A stretch of DNA of 64,000 nt from Lindgomyces ingoldianus (taxonomy: Eukaryota > Ascomycota > Dothideomycetes > Pleosporales > Lindgomycetaceae), in assembly GCF_010093535.1 (NCBI RefSeq), contig NW_022985166.1, forward strand, positions 66,913 through 130,912. Reading direction: 5' to 3'. The notes beneath the pieces are model-generated. The model had not been told where the DNA came from and made no database searches. It was given only the letters and a program-made list of their open reading frames with translations. Position 1 is the first letter of the stretch. Each line of letters begins with the position of its first letter. Below, one piece after another: positions 45,113 to 57,695 of this stretch. The position numbers and the translations under genes are program-made.

Positions 45113-45898
45113 TCTGAGAGCGATGCCCACAAATTGGTATTGTTAATCAAGTTGGTTTGATTTCACAGTGTGAATGGATGGATGGATGTCCATTATAGAC
45201 TCTATGGTCGTGTGACTCATCTCGCTCATCTCCATTGGGCCAAATTGTATTTAGTGACATCATTAGGTGTTAGGAGTATGTATATTTGTACGTATCGAAG
45301 AGTCTATAGGGTGAATTCCTCAATTCTTCGGCATAACCTTCGGGCTTAGATGAGGTGGAGAATTTGTGGAGATCCGAGTACCAAAAGGCCTTTCCCAATA
45401 TAAGGAAAAATACGAGAAAGTGGTTAGCTAAAGCTTGTGCAGTAAGACTGCGAGGCTGGCTGCGCGGGAATATTTCCTGTGAGTCTAATATACCGAATGA
45501 TGGTTGGTGATAGTGACTACATGAGCATGGCCCTAGGAAGCTTGTCTTGTCTTCCTGTGACCTCTTTCCCAGGAGCCCTGTGGTTTTGAATTTATCCCTG
45601 CACAAGTAGAGCACGTTGAATTCTTAACTTTCTAACATACATTGTTTATAGATAGCAGTGAGCTTATTAGAGGGGGAATTATAGTCTAAGCTCCCTCCTA
45701 GATTTGTTAGGACAATAAATCAGCGTTTTCTCTTAGCGCGCATTACGTAATTCCCTTACTACTTAGTTTTCCTGCCTAAATCTATAACTTTTGTAAATTT
45801 AACTATAACATGTTAGTATCTGCACTTACACTTATAATTAACTTTAGGTAAGTTAAGGCTATAGTTGCTTATATAAAAGGCTTATCTTTGTAACGATC
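45113..45898. other. Right border zone of the gene island
   Basis: Composition is intermediate to about 45,640 and then drops to AT-rich. The stretch likely contains the promoter of the preceding minus-strand gene. A 114-codon minus-strand frame (45,614-45,270) has no recognisable domain and is not annotated as a gene. Confidence 0.45.
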
Positions 45899-45943
45899 CT
45901 CATGAATCGTTCCATCTCGGATGGCCCGGAAAATACTTAATTA
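45899..45943 (-). repeat. Isolated tip of the element X terminal module
   Basis: Reads TGTAACGATCCTCATGAATC and continues GTTCCATCTCGGATGGCCCGG, matching the outer ~45 bp of the element X end in reverse orientation (compare 7,687-7,731). The match stops there. It faces the other tip at 32,091 across the gene island. Confidence 0.6.
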
Positions 45944-46477
45944 TATGTATATTTAGCTGCTATAAAGATCTATAATAGCTCTTTTACTACTTATTATCTA
46001 GATTATTTAAATTAAACTCTACTTTATTACATAGGTTGTAACGTGCCTAATTAAGCACTTTTTACTTAATATAAAGGCCTCTAGTAGTGTGTTTAAAGTA
46101 CTTTATTATAAACCTATTACACCTGCTTTTGCGCAACGCTGCTCTTAAAAAATTACTAAATCTACTAGTAGAATCTTAAGACTATATATACATATAATTT
46201 CTTTTAATTTAAGTCTTTAAAACAGCAAAAGTAAGTTCTATTAGGTTATAATTAAGTAAGTAGAGTAGTAAGTAGCACATAATATAGCTAACTTAATTAA
46301 AATTTTTAGTAATTTTATAATTTATATAAATTAACATATTATTAAGAATTATTACTATAAGTTTTCTACTATATATTACCTAAAGTGTAAAAATTAAACA
46401 CTTTTTTATCTAAACTATAAACTTTTTTTAACTGTAGTATCCTTTTTTAATGTCTGTGCAAAGAAGATACCTATAGT
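45944..46477. other. AT-rich sequence before Copia-1
   Basis: RIP-like sequence without a recognised gene or repeat. The last five bases (ATAGT, 46,473-46,477) are the left target-site duplication of Copia-1. Confidence 0.5.
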
Positions 46478-46778
46478 TGTCAGATATGCGCACCTACTGT
46501 CAAGACAGGAGGAACGTTTGACGAAAGCTGCTACATAGTACGAGCAATAAGCTCGAACAGTATGTTGCAGCAAATTGCAGCATGTTGCAAGCTGGTCGCG
46601 CATAGGGCTAGTGCGCGAGGGACTCGGATCGGCAGAACAAAAAGCCGAGCAACACGAGTAGAGCAGAAAAAGGATTAATAAATCAACACAATTAATACAA
46701 TTAATTAATCATCCCATACATCATATCTAAACCCATTATTCATCTTAGGAAGCCTAGAAACAGTGCTTTAATCTGACA
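46478..46778 (+). repeat. Copia-1 5' LTR
   Basis: 301 bp, TGTCAGATATGCGCACC to AATCTGACA. It contains the short version of the TTGCAGCA array (about 46,560-46,592). Its second half has several C-to-T changes that the 3' LTR lacks. Confidence 0.92.
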
Positions 46779-46810
46779 ATTAAGAGTCTCAGTGCCTCCA
46801 TCGATACAAA

Positions 46811-47140
46811 ATGGCCACCCAGCCTCCTCGAGACGCGACAGTCGTCCTTCGAGACCACACCGACTACAGAGCCTGGATGATGCAGCTGCAATCGAGATGT
46901 GTAGCGCACGGCATCTGGCCGCAAGTGGATCCTAAGTTGACCATCCAAATGATCTCCAAACCAAGAGCTCTAGAGATGCCGCTAATAGCTGAGTTTTCAC
47001 CAGCCTCCAACGTCGAAACGCCTACGCACCTAAACAAGCTATTGACAAGCGGTGTCAGAGCCTTTAAAGAAGCCATTAAATACTACAAGATTAAGGCTGA
47101 CAAGTACAAGAGTAACAGACATAATTATAAAAGAGAGTAA
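46811..47140 (+). pseudogene. Copia-1 gag, 5' fragment
   Basis: A 109-codon frame starting with ATG 33 bp after the LTR. The first 85 or so residues are in undamaged sequence and read like the start of a fungal copia gag (short N-terminus, then LRDHTDYRAWMMQL, the motif in which the capsid-like region begins). The frame soon runs into RIP-mutated sequence and ends; the rest of gag continues on the other side of the Gypsy-1 insertion. It is not functional. Confidence 0.7.
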
Positions 47141-47252
47141 TTAAGCCTCTAACAGATTATTGTCTTTATCTAGTTAACAGTCAGCCTGCATCTGCAGTGT
47201 ACATGCTGTTCCCTAGATTAACTACTTAGACAGTAGATTACAAACCTTAAAG

Positions 47253-47570
47253 TGTCACGGTATCCTCCCCGGATCCCAGACATAACTGTATTAGACGCGT
47301 ACTAGAGTATTATTAGTGCACGTCTGACACAAACACAACACAATATAGACATAAACTTAAGCACAAACTACTTTAACACTAACTAAACCTAGAACAGGCT
47401 TAATTTATACCTAAAGCGCTTAGACTTTTAAGCTAAGTATTTAATTGCTAATTTCCTTCTAAACTTTTCTATTCCTTACACAACGTCTTATACCTACTAT
47501 AATACTTTACATAGTAATTAAACTAGACTTTTGTAAAGCTCTATAACCTTACTTGTGCATAATTATAACA
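47253..47570 (+). repeat. Gypsy-1 5' LTR
   Basis: 318 bp. It starts TGTCACGGTATCCTCCCCGG, with the first 90 bp well preserved, and ends TTATAACA after RIP changes. In the 3' LTR the damage is the other way round. Confidence 0.92.
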
Positions 47571-50500
47571 TTATGTTGTGTTAAAACTCTAGCTAAGAAT
47601 AGCCTCTAAATCTAATCTAATAAGCTTAGTACTTACACAACTCTAAGCTATTAGAGTAAGCTAAAAAGCCTTTTAAAAAGCACTTACTTTATAGAAAAGC
47701 TACTATGTTGTAAGCTTTAAAGCTTTTTAAAAGAACTTTAAAGAATAGCTTTATGTTATTAAGTAGTCTATTTCTGCTTTAACTTTTGTTATAGTAGTAG
47801 AAACTAAAAACTTACTAGCCTTAAAGCTTACTTAGAAGTCTAGAGATAGCTTAACTTCCTTCTGCCTAACACTGCCTACAACCTATAACCTCTCTAACTT
47901 AGTAATAAAATCTAACTAACTCCCTAATCTCCTACTGTTTAATAGAAAATAGAAAGACCTACCTTCTTTTCTACATAAGCTCTAATATAAACTTAAAGGA
48001 AATATAAACTAATTCCCCTCTAAATGCTTTTAGTTACTATATGCCTACTTTTAACTTAACTATAATATAACAGCCTTAATTAACTTACTAATAAATAAAG
48101 ATATTATTAACTTAGATTAATTTATAGCATTTCTGTAAGTAACTTATAAAGACTTAAATAAAAAGTTAACAGCCCTAAGTTACCTAAACACTTTATAATA
48201 AAAAAAAAAAAGCTTTACTTTACACTTTACTAAGTTCTACTAACTTACATCTAATACAGGCCTAAATAAGATAGGTCTAATTACAGCCCTACATAACTCC
48301 CTCTTAACTAAACTGCAACGCGCTATAGTAGAAGAACCCCTTCTAAACAACTTTAACATGTATGCAAACCTAATTGCTACCTACAATAATAACATAAGGT
48401 TCCTCCCTATACAAGCCCTAATACGCCTCTAAACTAGCGTAGTTGCAAATAAGGACCTTAACATAATAAAAATTAATTTAAATTATGCTTTAGTTAGTTC
48501 TAAAAAGCGTAAAAATTATAAAAAAAAAAGTTAATGTTTTAAGTACAGTAAGCATAGTTATATTTTTTAAAACTGCTTTATTTCTTTTTCTTAAGTCTAC
48601 ATAAGTAGCGCTACTAGTACTTATTAAAAATTTTTACTATTTTAATTTTATTTCTATAAGGGCTTTAACTTATATTTAAGCTTTAATTCTCTTTACTACT
48701 CTTAACATAGCTGCAGCTATAGCAGTAGGAGCCTATAAAAAGGCTTATTCTAGGGCTAAGTTACCCCTTAGAACTAATTTAACACTAGATCTCTGCTAAC
48801 TTATAAGCTAAGTCCCCTACTAACAACTAAAAGTACTAAGTTAATATTCTTATATATTTATAATAAAGAACTATATTAGCCTTAATATAAGCTTTTATTA
48901 ACTTAAAAGTAAATAGCATAAGTTACATTAATAAAAAACTAGCGCATAAACTAAATCTTTAATTAATACTACTTACCTAAATAATTTACTTAACTAGATT
49001 TAATAAAAAACAACTTAAAAAAAGTTTTATCTTTTGTACTACAACTATTATAATTACCTACTAACACTATAAGAAGCAGATTAAACTCTATGTAATAAAC
49101 ATAGAATGTTATAACCTAATCCTAAGACAACTATAGCTATATTAGCATAAAGTTGCCTTTAATTACTAAAAATAAGTTCTAAACTTTAACTTTTTTTAAT
49201 GCTAAAATATATGCTTACACTTACACCTAAACAACACCTAAATAGCACTTAATATAGAAGGTTTTTAGACCTATTTTTTAATAACCTAGAGAAAAACTAC
49301 CTAAGTAAGGCTAATAAGCTAGGCCTTTTACTAAAATAGGCTATATAAAATAATTTAATAACTACTTAAACTTAAAAAAAAAGAAGCTTTTAAAAAACTT
49401 TTACCTACCTAATTTAAACACAAACTAGGACTTAAACAGTAAATAAACATCTGCTACATAGAACCTGCCTTATTTATAACTCTAGCTTAATAACTAGATT
49501 ATAAAATTTACATAGTTATAATTTCTAATATAAACTAAGCTTTAGCTCTCTAAAAACACACTAACTTAAAAATAATAGTCTCTTAAAACTACTATAACTT
49601 GTTACATGTTTTCTTCTAAAATAAGTTTAATAAGCTTTTAATATAATGTCTATATAATTACTAGATAACTTTTAAGCCTAGTAAACAACCTAGTTATAGG
49701 CTACTATATAAGATGTTACTAAATAAATTAAAAGTGCTCTAAAAATACCTTAACAAGAACCTAAAAAAAGAGTTTATTTAAGCTAGCTTCTTACTAGTAG
49801 CATTACTTATACTATTTATAAAGAAACTTAGAGGTAGGCTTTAATTCTACATTAACTACTAAAAACTAAACACTGTTACTATTAAAAACTAATACTTAAT
49901 TCCTCTTTTACAAAAAACTCTAAGCTAACTAAGTAAAGTAAAGTATTTTATAAAGTTAGATATTATTACTACCTTTAATAAGCTAAAGATAGTAAAGAGT
50001 AATAAGTAGCTAATAGCATTTTAGACTTAATATAAACTATTTAAGTACCTAGTAATGCCCTTTAGCTTAGCTAACACGCCTAGTACTTTTTAACATTTTG
50101 TAAATAACTTACTCTAACCCTACCTAAACATGTTCTGCACTATGTATATTAATAATATTCTAATCTACAGTAATAGCCTTTTAGAGTATAAACAGCATGT
50201 ACGCCTAGTGCTAAAGGCTATAAAAAAAGCAGGTCTGCAACTTAACATAGATAAATGCAAGTTCTACTAATTAAAGGTTATATATTTAAGATATGTAATC
50301 TTTATAAATAGTATTTAAATAAACTTTATTAAAGTTTAGACTATACTAGATTAGTAATACCTAAAAAACATAAAAGATGTTTAAGCTTTTATAAAATTTA
50401 CTAACTTTTACTAATAATTTATTAATAACTTTTTATAGCTAGTAAGCCTTATAATTATACTTACTAAAAAAAAAGTTTAATTTAACTTTAACTTAAATTA

Positions 50501-52599
50501 CTAATAGTTCTTTAACTAGCTAAAAAAAGCCTTTACTAAAGCCTTAATACTCTACTACTTTAACTTTAAACTACTAATACTTGTAGAAGCTAATGCCTTA
50601 GACTACATAGTAGCAGAAGTTCTTTTCTAGACTAAGCTAGACAGGACTATTAGGCCTATTACATACTTCTTAAAAAGAATAAGTCTTGCAGAAGGTAATT
50701 ATAAGATCTACAACAAAGAATTACTTACTATAGTACACTACTTTAAATAATAGCAACCTAAACTAGAAAGTGCAGCGCATTTAATACAGGTTTTATTTAA
50801 CTATAAGAACTTACAGTACTTTACAACTATAAAATAACTTAGCTACTAATAAGCCTATTAGTCTAAATACCTATTTTATTTTAATTTTAAAATTACTTAT
50901 TATTCTAGTTAAGATAGAGAGAAACTAGATGCCTTTATAAAGCAATCCTAAAACGTCCTTACTTAAAAAGAAGTATAAAAGGCTTAACACTAAACTCTAC
51001 TCTAACTTAAGCTATTTTTAGACCTTAACCTAAATAAAATAAATTAGATAATTAATTAAATTATTACTAATAAGTATCTAAATAATAAATTTATCTAAAA
51101 AACTTTAAACCTACTCTAAAACAGCACTAGTTAGTTAAAGAAGGTAACACTAGCTAACTATAAAAACTAAAATAGTAAGCTATATTACTATAACTAACTT
51201 ATAATTTTTAATTCTAACAAACTAAAAATTAAACTACTTTAAATTATACACAACTTGCCTGTTAAAGGACACTTAGGCAGAGGAAAGACTCTTAACCTAC
51301 TACAGAGAGAGTACTACTAGCCCCGCATGTTCTATACTGTACGCTAATATGTATTATGTTGCTATACTTACTATAAAGTAAAGGCCTCTTAAGAAAAGTA
51401 TAATAGCCTACTTAAACTACTTCTAATCTCTAAACAAGCTTAGAAAAATATATTAATTAATTTTATTATAGACCTACTCTTATCTAAAAGGTACATAAAT
51501 ATTATAGTAGTTATTAATTACTTAACTAAGTATTAACACCTAATACTATATTCCTCTATAACTGCCTCTAATATAGCCTAGTTATTCTACTAATACATAT
51601 AAGTTTACTATAGCCTGCCTAACATAATTATATTAGATAGAGGTACGTAGTTTGTCTTAGCCTTCTAGAACAAACTCTATAAACAGCTCTAAATTATCCT
51701 CTATCTATCTACAGCTTTTCACCTAAAGACTAACAGCTAGACTAAGAACATAAACACTATAATAAAATAAGTCCTATAAGCGTACACAAACTACTAGTAA
51801 GATAACTAAGTAAAATAGTTAGCTATAGCATAGTTTAAAGCTAATAACACAACATTTAAATTAACATAAGTATCCCTGTTTTTAGCAAATTATAGATACT
51901 ACCTCTAAATAAGATTTAAACTACTTATAAATACCCTCTAACTAACTTATTAATTTATATAAGTAATAAACATAAATAAACTTATTAATAAAATCTAAAA
52001 TATATTTAAATATGTTTATAAAAAGCTTACATAGGCTTAAGCTCTTTAATAAGAGTACATAAACTAATTCTAAACTCCTACCCCTACATATGCAGCTAGC
52101 AAGAAGGTCTAGCTAGACACTAGAAATATTTAAATAAACTAATAATTAAAGAAACTTAATTAAAAGAACCTTAGCCCCTTTACAGTAGCTTATATAGTCT
52201 TATTATATGCTTACTAATTAATCCTACCTAACAGCATAAAGATACACCCTGTGTTCCACGTATTGTTGCTGCGCTAAGCAGCCTTTAAATCTAACTATCT
52301 ACCTAAACAGCTAAACCTGCTACTTAAACCTATTATTATAAACAACAAACTAGAATATGTTGTAGAAGACATTAAATAGATCTAGTTTAATAAGAAAAAA
52401 TGTATCTATAAATACTTTATAAAATAGACTAGATATAACAAACTGTTGTAGGAACCTGCAGAAGCCCTGCAAGAGAACTCTGCAGTAACCTAATTCTACG
52501 CCTAATACCTATCTAAACTAAACCTGTACCCTAATAAAGACAACCTAATGCTAGAACTACTAATGTAAAGGATTCCCTTCTTAATAAGAGGGGGGGTAC

Positions 52600-52917
52600 T
52601 ATTATAGTATCCTCCCTAGATCCTAGACATAACTATATTAGACGCGTACTAGAGTATTATTAGTGCACGTCTAACATAAACATAACACAACATAGACATA
52701 AACTTAAGCATAAACTGCCTTAACACTAACTAAACCTAAAACAGGCTTAATTTATACCTAAAGCGCTTAGACTTCTAAGCTAAGTATTTAATTACTAATT
52801 TCCTTCTAAACCTTCCTATTCCTCACACAACGTCTTGTACCTACCATGATACCTCACGTAGTAATTGAACTAGACCTCCGTGAAGCTCTATAACCTTACT
52901 TGTGCATAATCGTGACA
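52600..52917 (+). repeat. Gypsy-1 3' LTR
   Basis: 318 bp. It starts TATTATAG, which is TGTCACGG after C-to-T and G-to-A changes, and ends with the intact CATAATCGTGACA. The last 120 bp are preserved. Confidence 0.92.
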
Positions 52918-52922
52918 TAAAG

Positions 52923-55900
52923 CTACAGTAGGCGTTAATAACTAATTTAAATAAGAACGCGTGCGCAACTAATACAATGCATCTCTAAAGCTGCTAAGAA
53001 ACGCAAGCATATAGGACCTGTGGCTAGCAGAGTATAACTACGCTGCCACAGAAGCAGAGACATAAAATGTTCTAGAAACAACGTAGTTTAATGCTATAGC
53101 AAAGAACTTTCTAACTGCTGTAAATAAAGTTGCCCCTTATTAGTCTACAACCTTTTAGAAAAGCAGACAGTTTGCACTAGACATAAATTAAAAAGAAATA
53201 ATAAAGCACTTTTAAGAACATATAATGTTAAATTATCTAATACATACAAGAAAGCATAAAGCTGCCTTTATAATAAATAACTTATTATACTTTACTAAAA
53301 GTAGAAAGACTACCTAGGGCATAAATAAGGACGCCTATAGTGCAGAAGTTGCAACATTAAGAAAATAGAGTAAACCTTAACATTAACATTATTAAAAAGA
53401 TAACAGGAAGTTATTCTTAAGCTAGAAACCTACTAAAACAGAAAGCACTAAATGTCCTACATGTAGACACATCTATGCACTAAAGGACTGCTTCTATGTC
53501 TATCTAGACAGAGCACTAGACTAGTAGATGCTAAATAAGAGAGTTAAAGAGCTTATAGCATTAAAGCGCAAGCACAACTTAAAATTTTAAGGCCTACTAA
53601 AAAGGCAGCATAGACATAATTTAAAGATACTAATCCTAAAGAGTTTACATACACCTACACTAGAGATATAAAAAGACTAACTTAAAGGCTAGAAAGTATT
53701 AAGAGTTAAGGCAGCTACATTGCTAGCTATAGTTAATTTAAACTAGAATAGATATTTGCTAAGAGAATTATTTATCCTTAACTTAGGCTTAATATGCTAC
53801 ATTATAAATAATTTTAATTAGATCTATAACTATTATTTACTAACACTAAAAGACTTTATCTAGTCTAGAAACTCTTACATATAGATTTAAGGCTATAAAT
53901 TAATTACACTAAGCTTAAAAAGTAAGCATAAAACACACAGTTAAGCATACAGTCTTGTACTACATAACGCTGCACTGTGCCTAGACCTGCTGTGCAACCT
54001 AGTCTTGTTCTGCCTACTGCAACAGAAAGGAATCTAGTGGGACACACAAGCAGAGCTAACTGCTTTAAAGGCTCTAGATAGGACAATAATTAGAGATCTT
54101 ACAGAGATCTATAGCTAATAGGTGTTAGAGTACTATCTACTACAGAAGGGCTTATATTATACACACATAATTAACATAAGAACTAAACATAGTCTATAAA
54201 AAGCATTAGCAGAGCTATAGCATAAGCGTTTAGGACACTCTAGACTAGCTACACTTTAACACCTTATACAGCAAGCTAAGGGGGTGCAAATTAAAGAAAT
54301 TATAATAGTTTAATATAACTTATGTAGTAAAGCTAAGATACAATAATAAATTAGCTGCACACTATAAATTAGTAATAGTAGACTTAGTAAGAGACTGTTA
54401 ATTAATTTCTATACATACAAAGCATAGAGCATTATAAAAGAGTAGAGTTAAATGCTAATTACTAACAAGTATTCTAGCCTCTAGTAGGACCTCTACTTTA
54501 AGAATAATAAGCCTGCTAAATTAATTATTAAAGCTCTTATAATCTTTATCCTCTTTTTAAAAAACTATTATAATATTACTGTAAAAGTTATTAAAGCTAA
54601 CAACAAGATTATAATAGTAAAACTAAAGGTAAAACACTAGCTAGCATTGCATAGAATAACTATTAAGCTTTTAGCACTAGATACACAAGTCTAGAACAGA
54701 GGAGCTAAACGCTTAAGGGGTGTAAACAAGAAGAAGTTACAGGCTATGCAACTAGATGCTAACCTACTATAGAATGTATAGCTATACATCACTAGAGCAG
54801 GCGTATACCTATACAATTAGACGCTAAACTATGCTAACAACTAGAAGACACTATATAAGATCTTCTTTACATAAGCAGCTCTAAATAATAAAGTTATTAT
54901 GTTAATTTAAAAGCTAAGCTTTACACATCTAAAAGCTTATAGCTGCAAAGCATTTATAATAACTAATAACACGCATTAGAATAAATCTAAGCTATAGAGG
55001 CTAGACCTAAAGGCGTAGATTAGATATCTAGTTAAGTACTAATTATTAAACATCTACTGTGTATAGATACTACTACTAGTAAAAGTAATTTATATATGTA
55101 ATGTTATTTTTAATAAACACTTAATCTTTAGCAGTAAGCCTAAAGACTTAATAGATAACTTTATGCATAACATAGTAAAGGAAATTACTACATACATTAG
55201 AATAATTAAGCTTCTAACACCTAGTTATTAGCTAGAGACAGAGTTATTCTATAAAGACAATACTATAGATAATACATTAAATTTTAATAAAGTAGACCTA
55301 CTAGGCTACTATTAAGGAAGGAAGATTAGAGATAACTATTTATCTCCTCTAAATACTCTGCCACCTGCAGCATTACTTATGTAGTTAATAGCTAGAGCAG
55401 CACTAAAGCTAAGCTAAATAGGGTTGTTAAAGACTGTACTATAGGCTGTAGCCTTTATAGCTAGCATAAGATCTAGAAGTGTAAGAAAGCATAGTAGCAA
55501 GACGCTAGATAAAGCAGCATTAATAAGAATGCTATTTAAAAGAAAGACACCTTATAAAAGCTAGCTACTACTTTTACTATTAACTTAAAAGCAACTAGAG
55601 GAGCACCCTCTACATAAGATGTTTAAGGCAGCAGAAAGAACGCACCTAGACAGTTATTAGACAATAAAATCCTAGACAGAGGTCTAGACAAAGCTAATTA
55701 AGGCAGCTAGACAGCAGATTCTAGATTATATGTGGGTGTACACTTATAAGCTTAACAAGCACTATAAATTGCAAAGATGTAAGGCGCAACTAGTAGTCTG
55801 CAGCAATTAATAAAGAAATATTACTACATAAGATACCTACACTGCCACCCTAGCAGAACGCTTATTTTAAATGCTAATAGCAATATCTGCACGCTTTAAC

Positions 55901-57183
55901 CTAGAGCTTAAATAATACAACGTAACTAACACGTTTGTACATGCAGCAATTAACCGCAATATCTACATGCGGATGCTAAGAGGCTATTAGAAACTAGGTA
56001 TAATACTAAAGCTTTAAAAAGCACTATACAGCTTATAAATTTCTTCTCTACTCTAGTAATACTATTTTATAATAACTTTTAAAGGCCTTAGGTTCTTAGC
56101 TGTTCTACATAAACCCTACTATATAACTAAAGCTAGAATATTTGTTTTCTTCTATGTAGACAACCTTATTATTGCGCACAGAAAAGGCTCTAAAGCAGAT
56201 GCACAGCGTGTAGTAGACTAGTTACAAGAGAAGTATACCCTAACAGAAGGCAAGAACCTATAATAGTTCCTAAGAGTTAAGATTATTAAAGATTAATAGC
56301 AATAAATAATTTAGCTATTATAGGCCTTATATATTAACAAGATAGCTAGGCTAGCTAACAGAAAAGACCTGCAGCACGCTACACCTATAAGTAGAATTAA
56401 ACTTATGCTGCAATCTAGTTTTGCAACCTTATTAGAAGTAAATTAATATTTGTAGAAGATTAGATCTCTGCTCTTTGCAGCAGTTACTACAAGACTAGAC
56501 ATTGCCTTTGCTACATTACGCCTTGCACAGTTTCTCACAAATCCCGCATCTAACTATTAGGATGCAGCTGATTAAGTCATCCTGTACCTACATGCGACAC
56601 AGACGTATGCACTCTAATTAGGAGGAGAAGACTACCTTGTAGTAGCAAGCAATGCATTATTTGCAAATAATACACTAGATAGAAAGAGCTCTTAGGGCTA
56701 CATTATTTAACTATTTAGCAGATAGATTGCATAGCAAGTAAACAAATAAAATATAGTCACAACATTAACAACAGAAGCAGAATTACTTGCACTGTTCTAA
56801 GTTGCTAAGGAAGCTATGTTTATAAAAATGCTCCTTAACAAACTGTAGGTTAAGCTGCCTAATTTAACTATTATAATCTAGTGCAACAATAAGCAGACAA
56901 TCTAACTAGTAAACAAAGAGATATCTCAACTTTAAACTAAGCTCTAACATGTCAACATCCATAACCACTGGCTCTGACAGGAAGTCTCTCGACAAACGAT
57001 CAAGGTTGTCCATGTCCCCTCCAGCGAGATGCTTGTGGACAGACTCACTAAAGCGCTTCTAGTCAGCAAATGGCCAAGCTTTCTTCAGCAAATTCGGCTA
57101 GTTGACGTCAGGGAGAGGATAGTCAGTCAGGAAGCGGATATGGAAGAGATTGAAGCAAGAATGGAAGCCCTGGAAGCATACTA
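52923..57183 (+). pseudogene. Copia-1 gag-pol relic downstream of the Gypsy-1 insertion
   Basis: Stop-filled plus-strand sequence that keeps copia order. A gag-pre-integrase histidine-rich segment lies near 54,205-54,255, and integrase follows. The reverse transcriptase start is near 55,720-56,040, with its catalytic segment (degraded YVDD) near 56,153-56,167. RNase H lies about 56,690-57,060, after which the frame is intact and ends with a run of Glu/Met residues before TAA at 57,181. A 60-codon minus-strand frame at 53,904-54,086 is a by-product. Confidence 0.75.
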
Positions 57184-57233
57184 AGGTTGCGCAATCGGGA
57201 ACCAGCTTAAAGCATGTCCAAGCTGAGGGGGTG

Positions 57234-57568
57234 TGTCAGATATGCGCACCTACTGTCAAGACAGGAGGAACGTTTGACGAAAGCTGCTACATAGTACGAG
57301 CAATAAGCTCGAACAGTATGTTGCTGCAAATTGCTGCATTTTGCAGCATTTTGCAGCATGTTGCAGCAAATTGCAGCATTTTNNNNNNNNNNNNNNNNNN
57401 NNNNNNNNNNNNNNNNNATCGGCAGAACAAAAAGCCGAGCAACACGAGTAGAGCAGAAAAAGGATCGATAAATCAACACAATCAATACAATCAATCAATC
57501 ATCCCATACATCATATCCAAACCTATCATTCATCTCAGGAAGCCCAGAAACAGTGCTTCAATCTGACA
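57234..57568 (+). repeat. Copia-1 3' LTR with assembly gap
   Basis: 335 bp as written, including 35 N (57,383-57,417). The gap falls in an expanded array of TTGCAGCATTT/TTGCTGCAAAT-type units (57,318-57,382), so its true length is unknown. The outer parts match the 5' LTR and are well preserved. A purine-rich GCTGAGGGGGTG precedes it. Confidence 0.92.
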
Positions 57569-57573
57569 ATAGT

Positions 57574-57640
57574 AGGTATAAGTAGGCAGGATTGCCTACA
57601 TGTCCCCTCTTTTTAAATCCTGTGTGTAACAAGCTTTATA
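57574..57640. other. Short spacer between Copia-1 and a pogo end
   Basis: 67 bp of mixed composition without recognised content. It ends in TA, the target of the following pogo end. Confidence 0.4.
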
Positions 57641-57695
57641 ACGTACTTCACGGGCGAGTTGCTCACACACCCGAGTCGCTCACTTTTGCCAAGAC
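57641..57695 (+). mobile_element. Pogo family B terminal end, truncated by Gypsy-3
   Basis: 55 bp starting ACGTACTTCACGGGCGAG, with both GAGT(T/C)GCTCAC motifs and TTTTGCCAAGAC. It is the best preserved family B end in the window. It stops where Gypsy-3 begins; the rest of the element should lie to the right of the window. Confidence 0.75.

Larger units (their letters stand above)
47253..52917 (+). mobile_element. Gypsy-1: Ty3/gypsy chromovirus-like element nested in Copia-1
   Basis: A 5,665-bp element with two 318-bp LTRs (47,253-47,570 and 52,600-52,917). The target duplication TAAAG lies at 47,248-47,252 and 52,918-52,922, within Copia-1 sequence. Plus-strand relics are in gypsy order: reverse transcriptase active site near 50,140-50,160, integrase zinc-binding region near 51,230-51,375, the integrase C-terminal 'HPVFH' part near 52,245-52,260, and a chromodomain-like segment at 52,355-52,500. 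A purine tract (AGAGGGGGGG) ends at about 52,596 just before the 3' LTR. All frames are full of stops. Confidence 0.92.
46478..57568 (+). mobile_element. Copia-1: Ty1/copia retrotransposon interrupted by Gypsy-1
   Basis: LTRs at 46,478-46,778 and 57,234-57,568 bracket the element, with the duplication ATAGT at 46,473-46,477 and 57,569-57,573. Without Gypsy-1 and one duplication copy it is about 5.4 kb. On the plus strand the order is gag start (46,811), gag/zinc region, gag-pre-integrase, integrase, reverse transcriptase and RNase H, ending at a TAA at 57,181. Both edges (46.5-47.1 kb and 56.95-57.57 kb) are nearly free of RIP-type damage, while the centre is saturated. Confidence 0.92.

Noticed and set aside
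45270..45614. 114-codon minus-strand open frame in the right border zone
   Set aside because: It has no domain, no splice support and a composition unlike the neighbouring genes; it lies in sequence grading into AT-rich DNA.
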